Assembly (NCBI GenBank): GCA_026184775.1
Contig: JANCYW010000017.1
Span: 62,001 to 126,000, forward strand
Length of the DNA: 64,000 nt
Source: Cyanidium caldarium
Lineage: Eukaryota > Rhodophyta > Bangiophyceae > Cyanidiales > Cyanidiaceae
Direction of reading: 5' to 3'
Shown here piece by piece: positions 1 to 9,433 of this stretch. Below the pieces are notes generated by a model. The model was not told the DNA's origin. It did no database searches and was given only the letters and a program-made list of their open reading frames with translations. Every line of letters starts with the position of its first letter. The stretch's first letter is position 1. The position numbers and the translations under genes are program-made.

Positions 1-1305
1 TTGTCGCGGGAAGCACCCAACAGTGCAGCGCGCCACAAGCGACTGCTGTTTGTGGCGGTGCGCGATTTCGATGACGACGACGCCAGCCGCGAGGACGTGA
101 CCGCCGCGTTTCTGGAGGATTTCGCGGCCATGTGGAATCGGCTGACCAAGCCGGCGCGTTTCGTGCAGACGCGCTACACCGAGCTGTTCGACATCAAGCT
201 GGTGACGTTGCCGCACGCCAAGCATCGCACGGTGGATTTCATGTTGCGCGTAGGCGAGTTGCAGCGCCAGTTTCTGGATCCGACGGCGGACTTGCATCTG
301 TTCCGGACCGTGAGTGGCAGCGGCCCTGCCGCCGCCGCCGCCGGCGGCGCCTACGCCAACGTCATTCCCTCCAACGAGCTGGCACTGCACGCCGACAGCG
401 TGTACAAGTCGCTGCGCGAGGCGGAACGCGAGGCCGTCGAGGCGCTCTACGGCAAAGAGGGCGCCGCGGCCGCCGCTGTCAACAGCGCCGAACTGGAGGC
501 GGCGTACCGTTGCGACCAGATCAGCAGCTACATCTTCAGCCAGTTTCTGGAGAATGTGCGCACGTGGAAATCGCGCGCCGAGGACGGTCGTATCATCGAG
601 AATTTCGGCCGCGACGCCGACGCGCTGGTGAACGACTCGCTGGCCGAGTACGATAAGGATGCGGCGGCGTTCGCCAACACCCGCAGCTACGGCCGCAAAC
701 GCGCCGAACTGCGCGCCGCCATGCTCAACGACCTGCGCACCATCTACGCAAAACAGGTGCTCAAGCTGCGCGAGGTCGCTTTCGATCGCTTCAAGTTGGC
801 GCTCACCCGCGTGCAAGTGACCGACCGCGTCGAGAAGGACGTCGAGAGACAGATCAAAGCCGCCGAGAAGTATTTTGTGGAGCAGGCCGAGCTGCTCAAG
901 TGCCGCGATGCACCGCGCACGGCAGCGGCGGCAGCCTCGCCGGCCGCGAGTGGCGCGCTCGCCTGGCGCCACGACGTCGAGCGCCGCGCCCTGATCGACG
1001 CCATGCGCGAAGTGGCCACCGAACGATTGCAATTCGCGCGCCTCCAAGGCGCCTACGTGCCCATTCAGCGCCAACCGGTCCAGTGCTCCTTCCACTACAT
1101 GCACCCGCACCCGTTTGGCATGGACAGTCGGCTCGACCGGCCGACGCACGCCGACCCGATGCGTTACGAGCCCAATGCGGGCACGCGCGCCGTCAACACC
1201 ATGCGCGCCGCCTCGGTGCACCAGGGTAACACCCGCATCAAGTTGAGCGGCAAGGTGCAACCGATGTCGGGCGGCAAGTCCAGCGACCTGGTCTTTCGCA
1301 ACTGA
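1..1305 (+). CDS. RHD3/SEY1-type dynamin-like GTPase, 5'-truncated by window edge
   Basis: This is the C-terminal 434 codons of a gene that begins before the window; the first codon is TTG and the frame is open at base 1. The family (plant RHD3, yeast Sey1) fuses ER tubules. Near the start is the guanine-recognition segment LLFVAVRDFDDDD, matching the family's VIRD G4 motif. It is followed by the GTPase end (ELFDIKLVTLPH, compare FFDxEFVALPH) and the helical bundle (YRCDQIS...FSQF, then ENFG and RKRAELR), both strongly RHD3/Sey1-like. I see no paired membrane helices in the C-terminal part, where family members normally have an ER hairpin. Instead the tail is polar and basic and ends SSDLVFRN. 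The family call is firm; the role of an anchorless form is unknown. Confidence 0.82.
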   Translation: MSREAPNSAARHKRLLFVAVRDFDDDDASREDVTAAFLEDFAAMWNRLTKPARFVQTRYTELFDIKLVTLPHAKHRTVDFMLRVGELQRQFLDPTADLHLFRTVSGSGPAAAAAGGAYANVIPSNELALHADSVYKSLREAEREAVEALYGKEGAAAAAVNSAELEAAYRCDQISSYIFSQFLENVRTWKSRAEDGRIIENFGRDADALVNDSLAEYDKDAAAFANTRSYGRKRAELRAAMLNDLRTIYAKQVLKLREVAFDRFKLALTRVQVTDRVEKDVERQIKAAEKYFVEQAELLKCRDAPRTAAAAASPAASGALAWRHDVERRALIDAMREVATERLQFARLQGAYVPIQRQPVQCSFHYMHPHPFGMDSRLDRPTHADPMRYEPNAGTRAVNTMRAASVHQGNTRIKLSGKVQPMSGGKSSDLVFRN

Positions 1306-1331
1306 CACGGGGCAGCGCGCGATGCGGGAGG

Positions 1332-1352
1332 GTGTGTGTGTGTGTGTGTGTG
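1332..1352. repeat. (GT)n microsatellite
   Basis: About ten uninterrupted GT dinucleotides lie directly 3' of the RHD3/SEY1-type stop codon. The 288-bp gap 1306-1593 holds nothing else I can name. Confidence 0.9.
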
Positions 1353-1593
1353 GACGGGGAGGGTCGGTGGACACGGTGCATCACGCCCACTAGGGGTTGC
1401 GGCATCTATCGAGTACACTCTAGGACATCTCTGCCCGCTGGTCGCGCCCTCTCCTGTTGACGATATCTGCCCGGTCGTCGCTGGCTCCTACTTGTAAACG
1501 GCGCTTCGACTGCCGGCGCGCCCCTCTCTCAAAGTTGCGGCCCGCACCACAACGCCTCTCATCCAAACTCGCCGCCACTGCCCTCGCCATCTC

Positions 1594-1950
1594 ATGGAGC
1601 GCGCACACCACCGACGCGTGGGCATGGTGCTGCAGTTGAAACCGGGCGCCATGCCGGCTTACCGCCAGTGCCACGATGCCCAGTGGCCGGAGGTGCGCGA
1701 CGCCCTGCGGGCGGTGGGGCTGCGCAACCTGTCGCTGTGGTACGACGGCGGCCACAATCGAGTATTCTATTACGCCGAGTACGGAGGGGCGGAGCCGTTC
1801 CAGCAGGCCATGCAGCGCTACGCGCAGATGCCCCGGGTGCAAGCGTGGGAGGAGCGTATGCATCAGTATCAGGAGAGGCCGGCGGGCGCCGTTGGGGTGT
1901 CCGAGCAGGTGTACTGGGTGCCGCTGGAGGAGATTTTCCACCAGGAGTAG
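1594..1950 (+). CDS. L-rhamnose mutarotase family protein (COG3254/DUF718)
   Basis: At 118 residues it is close to the usual 104-120 of the RhaM family, which interconverts the alpha and beta anomers of 6-deoxy sugars such as L-rhamnose and L-fucose. The segment AYRQCHDAQWPEVRDAL carries the Tyr, His and Trp of the family active site (YxxxHxxxWPE), and LSLWYDGGHNRVFYYAEY matches its central strands. No signal peptide is seen, so it is probably cytosolic. It converges on the LON-domain gene 111 bp away. The exact sugar cannot be told from sequence. Confidence 0.82.
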   Translation: MERAHHRRVGMVLQLKPGAMPAYRQCHDAQWPEVRDALRAVGLRNLSLWYDGGHNRVFYYAEYGGAEPFQQAMQRYAQMPRVQAWEERMHQYQERPAGAVGVSEQVYWVPLEEIFHQE

Positions 1951-2061
1951 GAGCGGGTGCGGTAACACTGGTCGCCGCTTCCGACGTGCACACCCTCCAC
2001 CGGGCAGTTTATCCACGGCTACTGGCATGCGCTCCTCATCGACCTGGCGCTATCGCCGCCT

Positions 2062-3312
2062 TCACGCATCCTCGCTAAAGGCGTTCTTGATGGTCACCTG
2101 TGCCACCAAGTATCGCCGCGCATTCTCCAGCAGCTCGGCCTGCTTCATCAGTCGGCCGGCGGTGTCTCGCGTCTGCACCAGCAGCTGCTGCTGTCGTAGC
2201 GGCATGTCCAGGATGCCGATGACCGCGAAGCTGAAGCGCTTCTGCCGTTCAAAGTTGGCCCGCAGCGTCTCCATCTCCTTGCCGCCTTCGCCCGCAGACA
2301 CTGCATTCTCCGGGCTGTGCTCTTTCACGCGCTCGCTCAAGTCCACGTTCCGATTGTACAGGCGGTTGGAGAGGCGCAGCACGTCGTTGAGCGCCGTCCA
2401 CACGCGCTGCTCCAGCTCCGCCAGCGTCTGGGCGTGCACACCGATCGCTGCCGCTCCCGTCAAACCACCGCCGCCGCCACCCGGTGCCTCGTCTCGGCCC
2501 GTGGGCGGCACCGCCTCCCCATCCAGAGGCGTCGCGTCGTCGACGTATTGTACAAGCGCCTTGATGTACGGCTCCTCTTGCACATACTTGAGCACCCGGA
2601 AACGCTCCCGGCCGAAACTGCTGGTCATGATGCGCCCGTCCTCCAGCGTCTCGTACACCATCACCTCCGCCACCGTGCCCACAGCGGTGTGACAGCGCCT
2701 CTCTCGGTCGTACATGACGATGCCGAATCGGTTGTCGCGCTCGCGGACCGTCTGAAACATCTGCCGATAGCGCATCTCGAAAATGTGCAGCGGCACCGAA
2801 TTGCCCGGACTGAGCACCACCGGCAGCGGGAACAGTGGCAGCTCGAAGGTGTCGTCGCCGTCGTCCGCCACTGACGTCGCGCTCGCTGACACTGGGTCGA
2901 AGTACTCGATGGCGCTCACGTCGTTCACCTCGCGCGGACTCTTGGCCACGCGTTCCGACTCGGCGTCGTCGGTGGATTCGGACGCCCGCAACCGCCATCC
3001 CTGTCGCCAACCGATGGAGTGCTGCGTCGTTGCTGGCACTCGCTGCGGTGCCCGCCGCCGCGGCGGCACCCACTGCGACTCCCAGCGGGTCGGGCGCCCG
3101 GCCCAGGCCATCGTCGACGCCGCCAAGCGCAGACGCCGCAACTCGTTGGCGCGACACCCACCATAGTGCAACCACGTTACCACACCTGACACGAACATGA
3201 TGGCAACCGGCACTGCAACACTCGGTGAATGAGGAGCACCGCGAACGCCGCCGACAGGAGCACCTTGGCACGAAGGCGCGAGACCCGACCTGCGGCGAAT
3301 TCGACAGCCCAT
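2062..3312 (-). CDS. LON substrate-binding-domain protein, probably organellar
   Basis: The product has 416 residues from the first ATG of the frame; later in-frame ATGs at 3198 and 3111 are equally possible. The N-terminal third is basic, Ser/Ala-rich and unconserved, like a transit peptide, with a short hydrophobic stretch (VAIMFVSGVVTWL). The LON N-terminal domain follows: FELPLFPLPVVLSPGNSVPL, HIFEMRYRQMF, then GTVAEV and GRERFRVLKY. The AAA+ ATPase and Ser-Lys protease modules of true Lon are absent, as in the plant stand-alone plastid LON-domain proteins. The C-terminus is helical and Gln-rich (LRQQQLLVQTRDTAGRL). It lies 120 bp from the next minus-strand gene. Its function is unproven beyond probable peptide or substrate binding. 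Confidence 0.8.
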   Translation of the reverse strand: MGCRIRRRSGLAPSCQGAPVGGVRGAPHSPSVAVPVAIMFVSGVVTWLHYGGCRANELRRLRLAASTMAWAGRPTRWESQWVPPRRRAPQRVPATTQHSIGWRQGWRLRASESTDDAESERVAKSPREVNDVSAIEYFDPVSASATSVADDGDDTFELPLFPLPVVLSPGNSVPLHIFEMRYRQMFQTVRERDNRFGIVMYDRERRCHTAVGTVAEVMVYETLEDGRIMTSSFGRERFRVLKYVQEEPYIKALVQYVDDATPLDGEAVPPTGRDEAPGGGGGGLTGAAAIGVHAQTLAELEQRVWTALNDVLRLSNRLYNRNVDLSERVKEHSPENAVSAGEGGKEMETLRANFERQKRFSFAVIGILDMPLRQQQLLVQTRDTAGRLMKQAELLENARRYLVAQVTIKNAFSEDA

Positions 3313-3432
3313 CACCCGAACGGCGCACAAACGCCGTGCCACGACCGTGGATGCGCGCAGGGCACGACGAGCGAGCGAGAGGGAGAGCACCCGTAACCCT
3401 AGATTATCCACGCTTTACTGGCAGTGCAACTA

Positions 3433-4860
3433 TTACTGCTTTCCTAAGGAGGCCGCCTCCTGCTCGGCTTGACGGATGACAGGCGCCAGGGACGGATCCA
3501 CCTCCACGATATCCACCGGGCGCTTCTCGGCGAACGATTTGCGCGCTGCCATGGCCATCACCACGGCGATGCGGCCGTCAAAGCCGGAGGGAATGGGCAT
3601 GGTCAGACCGTCGGCGGCGCTGCTGTCGGGCGACGTCGCTTTGGCGGACGCGCCGCCCTCCACCAGCGACTGAACCCACACCTGCATCTCCTGCAGGTAG
3701 GCGTCCGCATAGCGTTCGATGAAAAAGCTGAGCGGTTTGTCGCGGTGCACGCCTTGCGTGTCCATATATTCGTTGGTGTTGGGGTGCACGTTGTGCACGA
3801 AAATCGAGCCGGCACTGCCGAACAGCTCGGCGCGCTGGTCATACGCCTGGTGCGGGGTGGCGCGCGAGTTGTCGATCACGCACAACGCGCCGTTGGCGAA
3901 GCGCAGCTGCGTCAGCACGTGGTCGCAGTCGCCCAGTTCCCCGATGGCCGGATCGAGCGCCAGACCGCTGGCGAACACCGACACCGCCTCGGACTTGAGC
4001 AGGAAGCGCGCCATGTCGAAATCGTGAATGGCCTGGTCGACCCAGATGCCTCCCGACGACTGCAGGTAGGCGATGGGCGGCGGTGCCGGGTCGCGCGACA
4101 CCAAATGCAGCTTGAGCGGACGCCCCACAAAACCCGCGTCGTGCGTCTGGCGAGCGCGCTGAAAGTTGTGGTCGTAACGCCGCTGAAATGCCACCATGAG
4201 CTGGATGCCGGCCGGGCTCTGACGCAGCCGCTGCAACCGGCGGTTGTGCTCGGTTTGCGCAAACTCGTAAAACGCCTGCTCCTCGCGATTGTTCGACGTC
4301 ATTGCTGTCGCGCGCGGTAGCGCCCGCAGGCTGCGCAAGTCCGCATTGGCCTGCGCCACCGTGGCCAATGCGTCGTCGATGGTGGCCAGGTCGAGTGCAA
4401 TCGGTTTCTCGCAGAACGCATGCTTGCCGTAACGCACACACTCCTTCATCAGCGGCGCGTGCGTGTCTGTCGGGGAACAGATCACCACCGCGTCCACGCG
4501 CGGGTCGTGCACCAGATCTTCGGCCGACTTGTACCACAGCGGCACGTCGAAGCGCTCGGCCACGCGCATCGCCGCCTCCTCGATAAAGTCGCTCACCGCC
4601 ACCAGGATCGCGTGCGGCACCCGGATGGCGATATTCTGCGCGTGCACTTGTCCGATGCGCCCGCATCCGATGATGCCCACGCGGATCTTGGAGACATGAA
4701 ACGCGGTCACGGCATTCGGCGCTGACGCCGCCTTGGCGAAGGGTGGCAGGCCTTGTGCGCTCAGCACCGTGACCAGCACCTTGCTCTGCGTGGCCAGGCT
4801 GTCAGAGGGCACCTCCAGCGGCAGAGACGAGTCGCCAGTGGAAGTTTCTGAGTGTTGCAT
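3433..4860 (-). CDS. Gfo/Idh/MocA oxidoreductase, inositol 2-dehydrogenase-like
   Basis: The ATG at 4860 is the first in the frame and gives 475 residues. A Rossmann dinucleotide site, VGIIGCGRIGQVH, starts near residue 61. The family CEKPI motif follows and supplies the catalytic Lys. Then comes GGIWVDQAIHDFDMARFLL with the Asp and His of the IolG active site (D-x3-H). Bacterial IolG has about 340 residues. The surplus is a roughly 60-residue N-terminal extension plus two low-complexity insertions, one rich in Arg/Gln after the CEKPI region and one Ser/Ala-rich near the C-terminus. Likely role: NAD(P)-dependent oxidation of myo-inositol or a related polyol. The substrate is inferred from family resemblance only. 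Confidence 0.8.
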   Translation of the reverse strand: MQHSETSTGDSSLPLEVPSDSLATQSKVLVTVLSAQGLPPFAKAASAPNAVTAFHVSKIRVGIIGCGRIGQVHAQNIAIRVPHAILVAVSDFIEEAAMRVAERFDVPLWYKSAEDLVHDPRVDAVVICSPTDTHAPLMKECVRYGKHAFCEKPIALDLATIDDALATVAQANADLRSLRALPRATAMTSNNREEQAFYEFAQTEHNRRLQRLRQSPAGIQLMVAFQRRYDHNFQRARQTHDAGFVGRPLKLHLVSRDPAPPPIAYLQSSGGIWVDQAIHDFDMARFLLKSEAVSVFASGLALDPAIGELGDCDHVLTQLRFANGALCVIDNSRATPHQAYDQRAELFGSAGSIFVHNVHPNTNEYMDTQGVHRDKPLSFFIERYADAYLQEMQVWVQSLVEGGASAKATSPDSSAADGLTMPIPSGFDGRIAVVMAMAARKSFAEKRPVDIVEVDPSLAPVIRQAEQEAASLGKQ

Positions 4861-5755
4861 GGCGGTAATCGTGGGGCGGATGAGGGATTCTACTTCTTGG
4901 GGAAGCCGGGATGCGTAACGCGCCCCCCGATCGGCGAGGTCAGCCGGCAGACCGCGCAAATGAGGGGATTTCGTCTGAGGGTAAACGATTAGAAATCGCA
5001 ACGTCTGTATGCCTCGACGTATGTCCTCCCTCCGAGTCCTATGTCGCAGTGCCACGCCGCTCGATCAACAGCGCGAAACCGAGTCGCCGAGATGCGCTCG
5101 GGAGGCCTGCCAGGCGCGCGACGGAGATTTCCGCAGCCGCTCGGCGCGATGCGCGACGCAACGGTTCGGGGTGTCCCGACACGCACGAGGTACACCCGGG
5201 AAAACGTGCAAGGAGCGATCACAGTCGAAATTCCAGGGACAGGCATCGTCGACAACCCTGGAAGTATCCCGACGTGCTCCCATTCACTGCGATGTCTCCT
5301 CCGCCGCCTGTAAAGATGCCCGAGAAGACACGCCTAAAGACGGTCACCTCTTCGATCCGAGCAAGGACCACTCCGAACAAGCGTTTTCGCCACTAGACTC
5401 ACAGTTTTCCAAATCTCCCCGACTCCCATCTCCTCCCTGCTATTCACGCCTGCTCCCCGCACACCCTCTCTGCCTCGTTGTCTCCGTCCTCTCGGCTCTC
5501 TCTCTCTCTCTCCTCCGTGCATGCCCTCGCGTGTGGGACGTGCACGGCACCGACGCACTCGACGGAGATTCGATTCTGACGCGCTCGCATCCGCTCGACG
5601 GATGCGCTGCGTCTACGCGCCCTGGCCGCTGACACAGCACGTCGTGTTCGGCCTTGCCGTTTCGCTCGTCATGACATATACGGCTCTGCTCGTGTCTGCT
5701 TCTCTGCGGCCGTCACTGGCACCGCGGTAATTAGCAAGCGCCACTGTCTCTTGTC
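4861..5755. other. 895-bp divergent intergenic region
   Basis: This separates the oxidoreductase start (minus strand) from the RNA-binding-protein start (plus strand). The right half is pyrimidine-rich (about 5400-5520) and includes a 17-nt CT run at 5496-5512. Open frames here start at non-ATG codons or have no recognisable product. It probably holds both promoters and leaders. Confidence 0.6.
5496..5512. repeat. (CT)n tract in pyrimidine-rich leader/promoter
   Basis: An uninterrupted run of alternating C and T lies inside a 120-bp pyrimidine-rich stretch about 245 bp before the RRM gene. Confidence 0.85.
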
Positions 5756-6826
5756 ATGTCGGTGCGCGAGTCCAGCACGACCAGCAGCAGCAACGGCAGC
5801 GGCGGCGGCGGCGGCGGTGACGAGCAACGCAAGCTGTTTGTGGGCGGGCTGTCGTGGGACACGGACGAGACGTCGCTGCGTCGCCACTTTGAGCAGTTCG
5901 GGTCGGTGGAGCAGGCGGTGATCAAGCGCGACCGAGTGACCAACCAGCCGCGCGGTTTCGGCTTTGTGACGTTCGCGGACGGGGCGGCAGCGCAGCGGGT
6001 GGCCGCCATGGAACGGCACGAGGTGGACGGGCGGCGTGTTGAGGCCAAGATGGCGCACCCGCGCGGGAGTGACGAGGGCGGCAGCGGCGCTAGTGTGGGC
6101 ACTTCCGCGGGCGACAGCAGCAACGAGGCGGACTCGGGTGTGGAGGCGGGTGAGGCGCCCCAGCGCGGCAAGTTGTTCGTGGGCGGTCTGCCGGGTGCCT
6201 GCAACGACCGCGAACTGCGCGCCTACTTCGAACCGTACGGCACGGTATCCGAAGCGCACGTCATGTACGATCACCAGACGGGGCACTCGCGCGGGTTCGG
6301 TTTTGTGACTTTTGCCGACGAGGCGGCGGCGGCGCAGGTGCTGGCCGAACCGCCCGGGTACCACCTCATCTTGGGCAAGCGCGTGGAGGTCAAACCGGCA
6401 GTGTCGCGCAAGGCCATGGAGGCGGCCACCATGACATCGGCGGCGGCGGCGGCAGCGGCGGCCAACAATTACGCGCGACACGGCCTGCCGATGCCGGTGA
6501 ACGGCGGCGGCCCGGCCGGCCCCGGTCTGCCCCTTCCACAATACGGATACGGCTTTGTCTCGTACGGGGTGAATCCGGATGTCGCTGCACAGTATCTGTT
6601 CGGCATGTACGGCGGTGACTTGGAGTGCTGGCGTCACTGGGCGCAGACCGTGACCACCGTGAACCCGATGCCGTTTCTGAGCCCGGAGTACCTGGGCGGT
6701 CAGCCACTAGCGCCGACTATCGACCGGATGACAGCGCGCCCGCCACCATCGCCGCCAGCTGCGGCCGTGCCGCCGCCGCCGCCGCCGCCGCATCTCCATG
6801 GCCGTGTGGCGCACGGGCGTCGCTAG
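5756..6826 (+). CDS. Two-RRM RNA-binding protein (hnRNP A/B, Musashi/DAZAP1-like)
   Basis: The 356-residue protein has a short Ser/Gly head, RRM1 at about residues 24-98 and RRM2 at about 136-212. RRM1 has RNP2 LFVGGLSW and RNP1 RGFGFVTF; RRM2 has RNP2 LFVGGLPG and RNP1 RGFGFVTF. All RNP aromatics are present, so both domains should bind single-stranded RNA. After RRM2 come poly-Ala, a Gly/Pro/Tyr-rich stretch and a Pro-rich tail ending in a run of eight prolines, typical low-complexity partner regions. The layout matches hnRNP A/B proteins that act in mRNA splicing, transport or stability in nucleus and cytoplasm. Target RNAs cannot be predicted. Its 3' end converges on the first sugar transporter gene 60 bp away. 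Confidence 0.88.
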   Translation: MSVRESSTTSSSNGSGGGGGGDEQRKLFVGGLSWDTDETSLRRHFEQFGSVEQAVIKRDRVTNQPRGFGFVTFADGAAAQRVAAMERHEVDGRRVEAKMAHPRGSDEGGSGASVGTSAGDSSNEADSGVEAGEAPQRGKLFVGGLPGACNDRELRAYFEPYGTVSEAHVMYDHQTGHSRGFGFVTFADEAAAAQVLAEPPGYHLILGKRVEVKPAVSRKAMEAATMTSAAAAAAAANNYARHGLPMPVNGGGPAGPGLPLPQYGYGFVSYGVNPDVAAQYLFGMYGGDLECWRHWAQTVTTVNPMPFLSPEYLGGQPLAPTIDRMTARPPPSPPAAAVPPPPPPPHLHGRVAHGRR

Positions 6827-6886
6827 TAAACGCGTTCGAACAGAGAATTTCCGGGCGGCGCCGAGGGCTCTTTGCAAACGGCGCCG

Positions 6887-8941
6887 CTACCACTCCTCGT
6901 TCTCCGGTATGGTGGCCTCGCCCGGCACACCGCGCAGCAGCGGGGTGTCCTCGGTGGCCGCTCTCGCCGCTGTGGCGACCACGGCAGCGTTGATGCTGCG
7001 TCGATGCAGTTGGTCGCCGCTGGAGTTGACGCGGCGAATCGGTTGCGCCATCGTCGTCAACATATCTTGGAAGGAGGTGCTGTGCAGCTGGGCACGCTGC
7101 AAGATGCCCTCGCTGGACTGAATGCGACGCATGCGGCGGCGGCGTGCGTACGCCGCGTGCAGGCCGAACACCGAGTGCCGCGCGGGCACCGCATTCATCG
7201 GTGCGAAGATTATGGAAGCCGGTCGTTTCAGCCGCGGCCGCAGCTCCCGCTCCGCACGCTGCCCTGCATATATCGGAGCCGCCGTCTCCTCGTCTTCGTC
7301 CTCATCGGAGAGCGGCTCGACATCCCGGGAGATGCGCAGCACGCACGCGCTGGCCATCAGCGCGGCGATACCGCCCACCACAAACGCCGCCGTAAAGTCG
7401 CCGCCGGCGATCTTCAACACCACCCCCATCAGCACCGCCACCAACATCTGCGGCACCACAATGGCGATGTTCAGAATGCCCAGAAAGAGGCCGCGGTCCT
7501 GTTCGCCGATCTCGCGCGCCACGATGGCGTACGGAATGCTCAGCGTGGCCGCCCACGGAAAGCCGGTGGCCGCAAGGATCACCACCGCCAGCTGCACCCG
7601 CAGCTCGTCCACCGGCACGCGCACCACCAGCGTCGCCAGCAACAGGCACGCTGCCAGCCACAGCTGCGATGCCAAGTAGGTGGCGCGCAACCCCACAAAC
7701 TGTGACAGGCACGGGATCATCGCCGACGACATCAGCGTCACCAGCGACTGGATGGCCATGGCGGTGCTGTACATCTGCACGCCGCGTTCAAACCGGTGCA
7801 GCAACGTCTCCGCTTCCGACTGCGGTGCCGACCAGCTGACGTTGGCGCGGCCGCGAAACACGTTCTCGCCGAACCACGCGCTGGCGTTGATCTGGTACGA
7901 GAAGAAAGCGATGAAGGAGAAGAACTGCACAAGACACACCGACCACACCGGGCGCGGCATGTCGGCCAGCGCTCGCAAAATCTCCACCAGCATGCCGCGC
8001 TCATCGCCGTACCCGTCGGGGTGGCCGTCGACCGCCGCCGTCGACGACGCCGAGGGCAATTCGTCCAGCGGCGTCTCCCGCGCGCCCAGCAAGGTCACCG
8101 CGCAGCTGGGAATGAGCACCGCGATGGCAATAATGAACACCGAGGTGGTCTCGCTGAACCCGAGCGGAATCCACGAATACAGCCACGGATTGCCGCCCAC
8201 ATAAAAACCGAGCAGATTGCCCACCGACAGCCAGAACGCCGTCAGTGCCGCGCCCAGCTCCTGCTGCTCGGGCGCCGCCAGGTCGGCCACCAGTGTGCGG
8301 CTCGACGCCTGGATGGCATTGTTGGACAGATCGATAATCCAAAAGCCAGCGATGGACACCACCAGCGCCCCGAGAGGCGTCGCGTCGCGCTCGGCATCGC
8401 CGAACAGCATGCGCCCCAGCGGACGTGCCACGGCCACGCTCAACAGCCCCAGCGCCATAAAGAGCAGGCCGCCCAACAGGAACGGCCGTCGTCGGCCAAT
8501 GCGACTGCGGCAGCGGTCCGACGCCGCGCCGATAATCGGCTGCACCACCAGCCCCGACACCGGGCCGGCTATCCATAGGAAATTGGCAAACTCCTTCTCG
8601 ACGCCCAGCATGAGAAAGTGCGGCGTCATGAAGGAGAACTGACACGCCCACGCGAACGCCTGTCCCAGCGTGCAGCAGGTGATGGCCAGCAGGCGTCCGA
8701 GCGGCAACTCCTCGGATGACTCGGGCGTTGCGTCCGCCGTCCACTTGTGCGAGCGATCCCGCAGCGAGGTTCCCGGCGATGACGTCCCGCCCGGCCAAGC
8801 AGTCACTCGACGACCGGGCGGCGATCGATCCGCGGGCCCCCGGCGCCCGCCCCGTTGGGTGTGCACCGGCGGTAGCATGGCCCATCGGGGCCGGAGTTCT
8901 TCTCCGCTGAACGGCTGCTGCCGCGGTTTGGCGGCGCTCAT
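6887..8941 (-). CDS. SUT/SLC45-like major facilitator sugar transporter, copy 1
   Basis: The first ATG of the frame gives 684 residues and about 12 predicted membrane helices. The first two helices carry the sucrose-transporter signature: GQAFAWACQFSFMTP, GPVSGLVVQPIIG, then SRIGRRRPFLLGG, compare the plant SUT loop RxGRRRPFI. Expected role: H+-coupled uptake of sucrose or another glucoside at a membrane, plasma or vacuolar. The N-terminus is about 90 residues longer than in plant SUTs and is Arg/Pro-rich. The C-terminal tail is long and polar, with possible phosphorylation sites. It lies in tandem with a second, diverged family member 493 bp away on the same strand. The substrate is inferred. 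Confidence 0.85.
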   Translation of the reverse strand: MSAAKPRQQPFSGEELRPRWAMLPPVHTQRGGRRGPADRSPPGRRVTAWPGGTSSPGTSLRDRSHKWTADATPESSEELPLGRLLAITCCTLGQAFAWACQFSFMTPHFLMLGVEKEFANFLWIAGPVSGLVVQPIIGAASDRCRSRIGRRRPFLLGGLLFMALGLLSVAVARPLGRMLFGDAERDATPLGALVVSIAGFWIIDLSNNAIQASSRTLVADLAAPEQQELGAALTAFWLSVGNLLGFYVGGNPWLYSWIPLGFSETTSVFIIAIAVLIPSCAVTLLGARETPLDELPSASSTAAVDGHPDGYGDERGMLVEILRALADMPRPVWSVCLVQFFSFIAFFSYQINASAWFGENVFRGRANVSWSAPQSEAETLLHRFERGVQMYSTAMAIQSLVTLMSSAMIPCLSQFVGLRATYLASQLWLAACLLLATLVVRVPVDELRVQLAVVILAATGFPWAATLSIPYAIVAREIGEQDRGLFLGILNIAIVVPQMLVAVLMGVVLKIAGGDFTAAFVVGGIAALMASACVLRISRDVEPLSDEDEDEETAAPIYAGQRAERELRPRLKRPASIIFAPMNAVPARHSVFGLHAAYARRRRMRRIQSSEGILQRAQLHSTSFQDMLTTMAQPIRRVNSSGDQLHRRSINAAVVATAARAATEDTPLLRGVPGEATIPENEEW

Positions 8942-9433
8942 CAACACGTCGGATGTCGCCTCGGCGGGTCACAACTGGCCGGGCCGACCGACCGCTGGAG
9001 ACACACGTGAGCGAGAAAACGAGTCGGTTCGATGGAGACGCACCGAATGAGGAGAGAGCGGCCGAGGAGGGATGCAGGATGGTCGTGTGCAATGTGCGGA
9101 TATCCAGTGAGGGACGCGACAAGGTTTACAGATGGGTGGCGCTCAGGTCCTCCGCCAGCGCTACTCGACTTTGTAGCCGTCGGTCTCGTCGACCGTAGGC
9201 CGGGTGCACGCACCTCGCACCCCATCTTCCCCGCTGCACGCCCGGTCGGACATCGCTACGGCAGGATATCCTCCTGTGATGGTTACTCAATGCAATGACC
9301 CAAACTATCGTACATCGTATGCACTACAAAACCGCGTCCAGCGGCTGCATGCGCGGCCGACGCGGGCCACTTGCCTGCAAGAAGCTCGCATTGCACTACT
9401 CCACAACGGCCACAAGACGCCCCTCCGAGTCGC
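8942..9433. other. 492-bp intergenic region between tandem transporter genes
   Basis: It should contain the promoter of transporter copy 1 and the 3' end of copy 2. I see one small inverted repeat with 5-bp arms at 9181-9195 (CGGTC-TCGTC-GACCG) and no credible reading frame. Confidence 0.55.
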
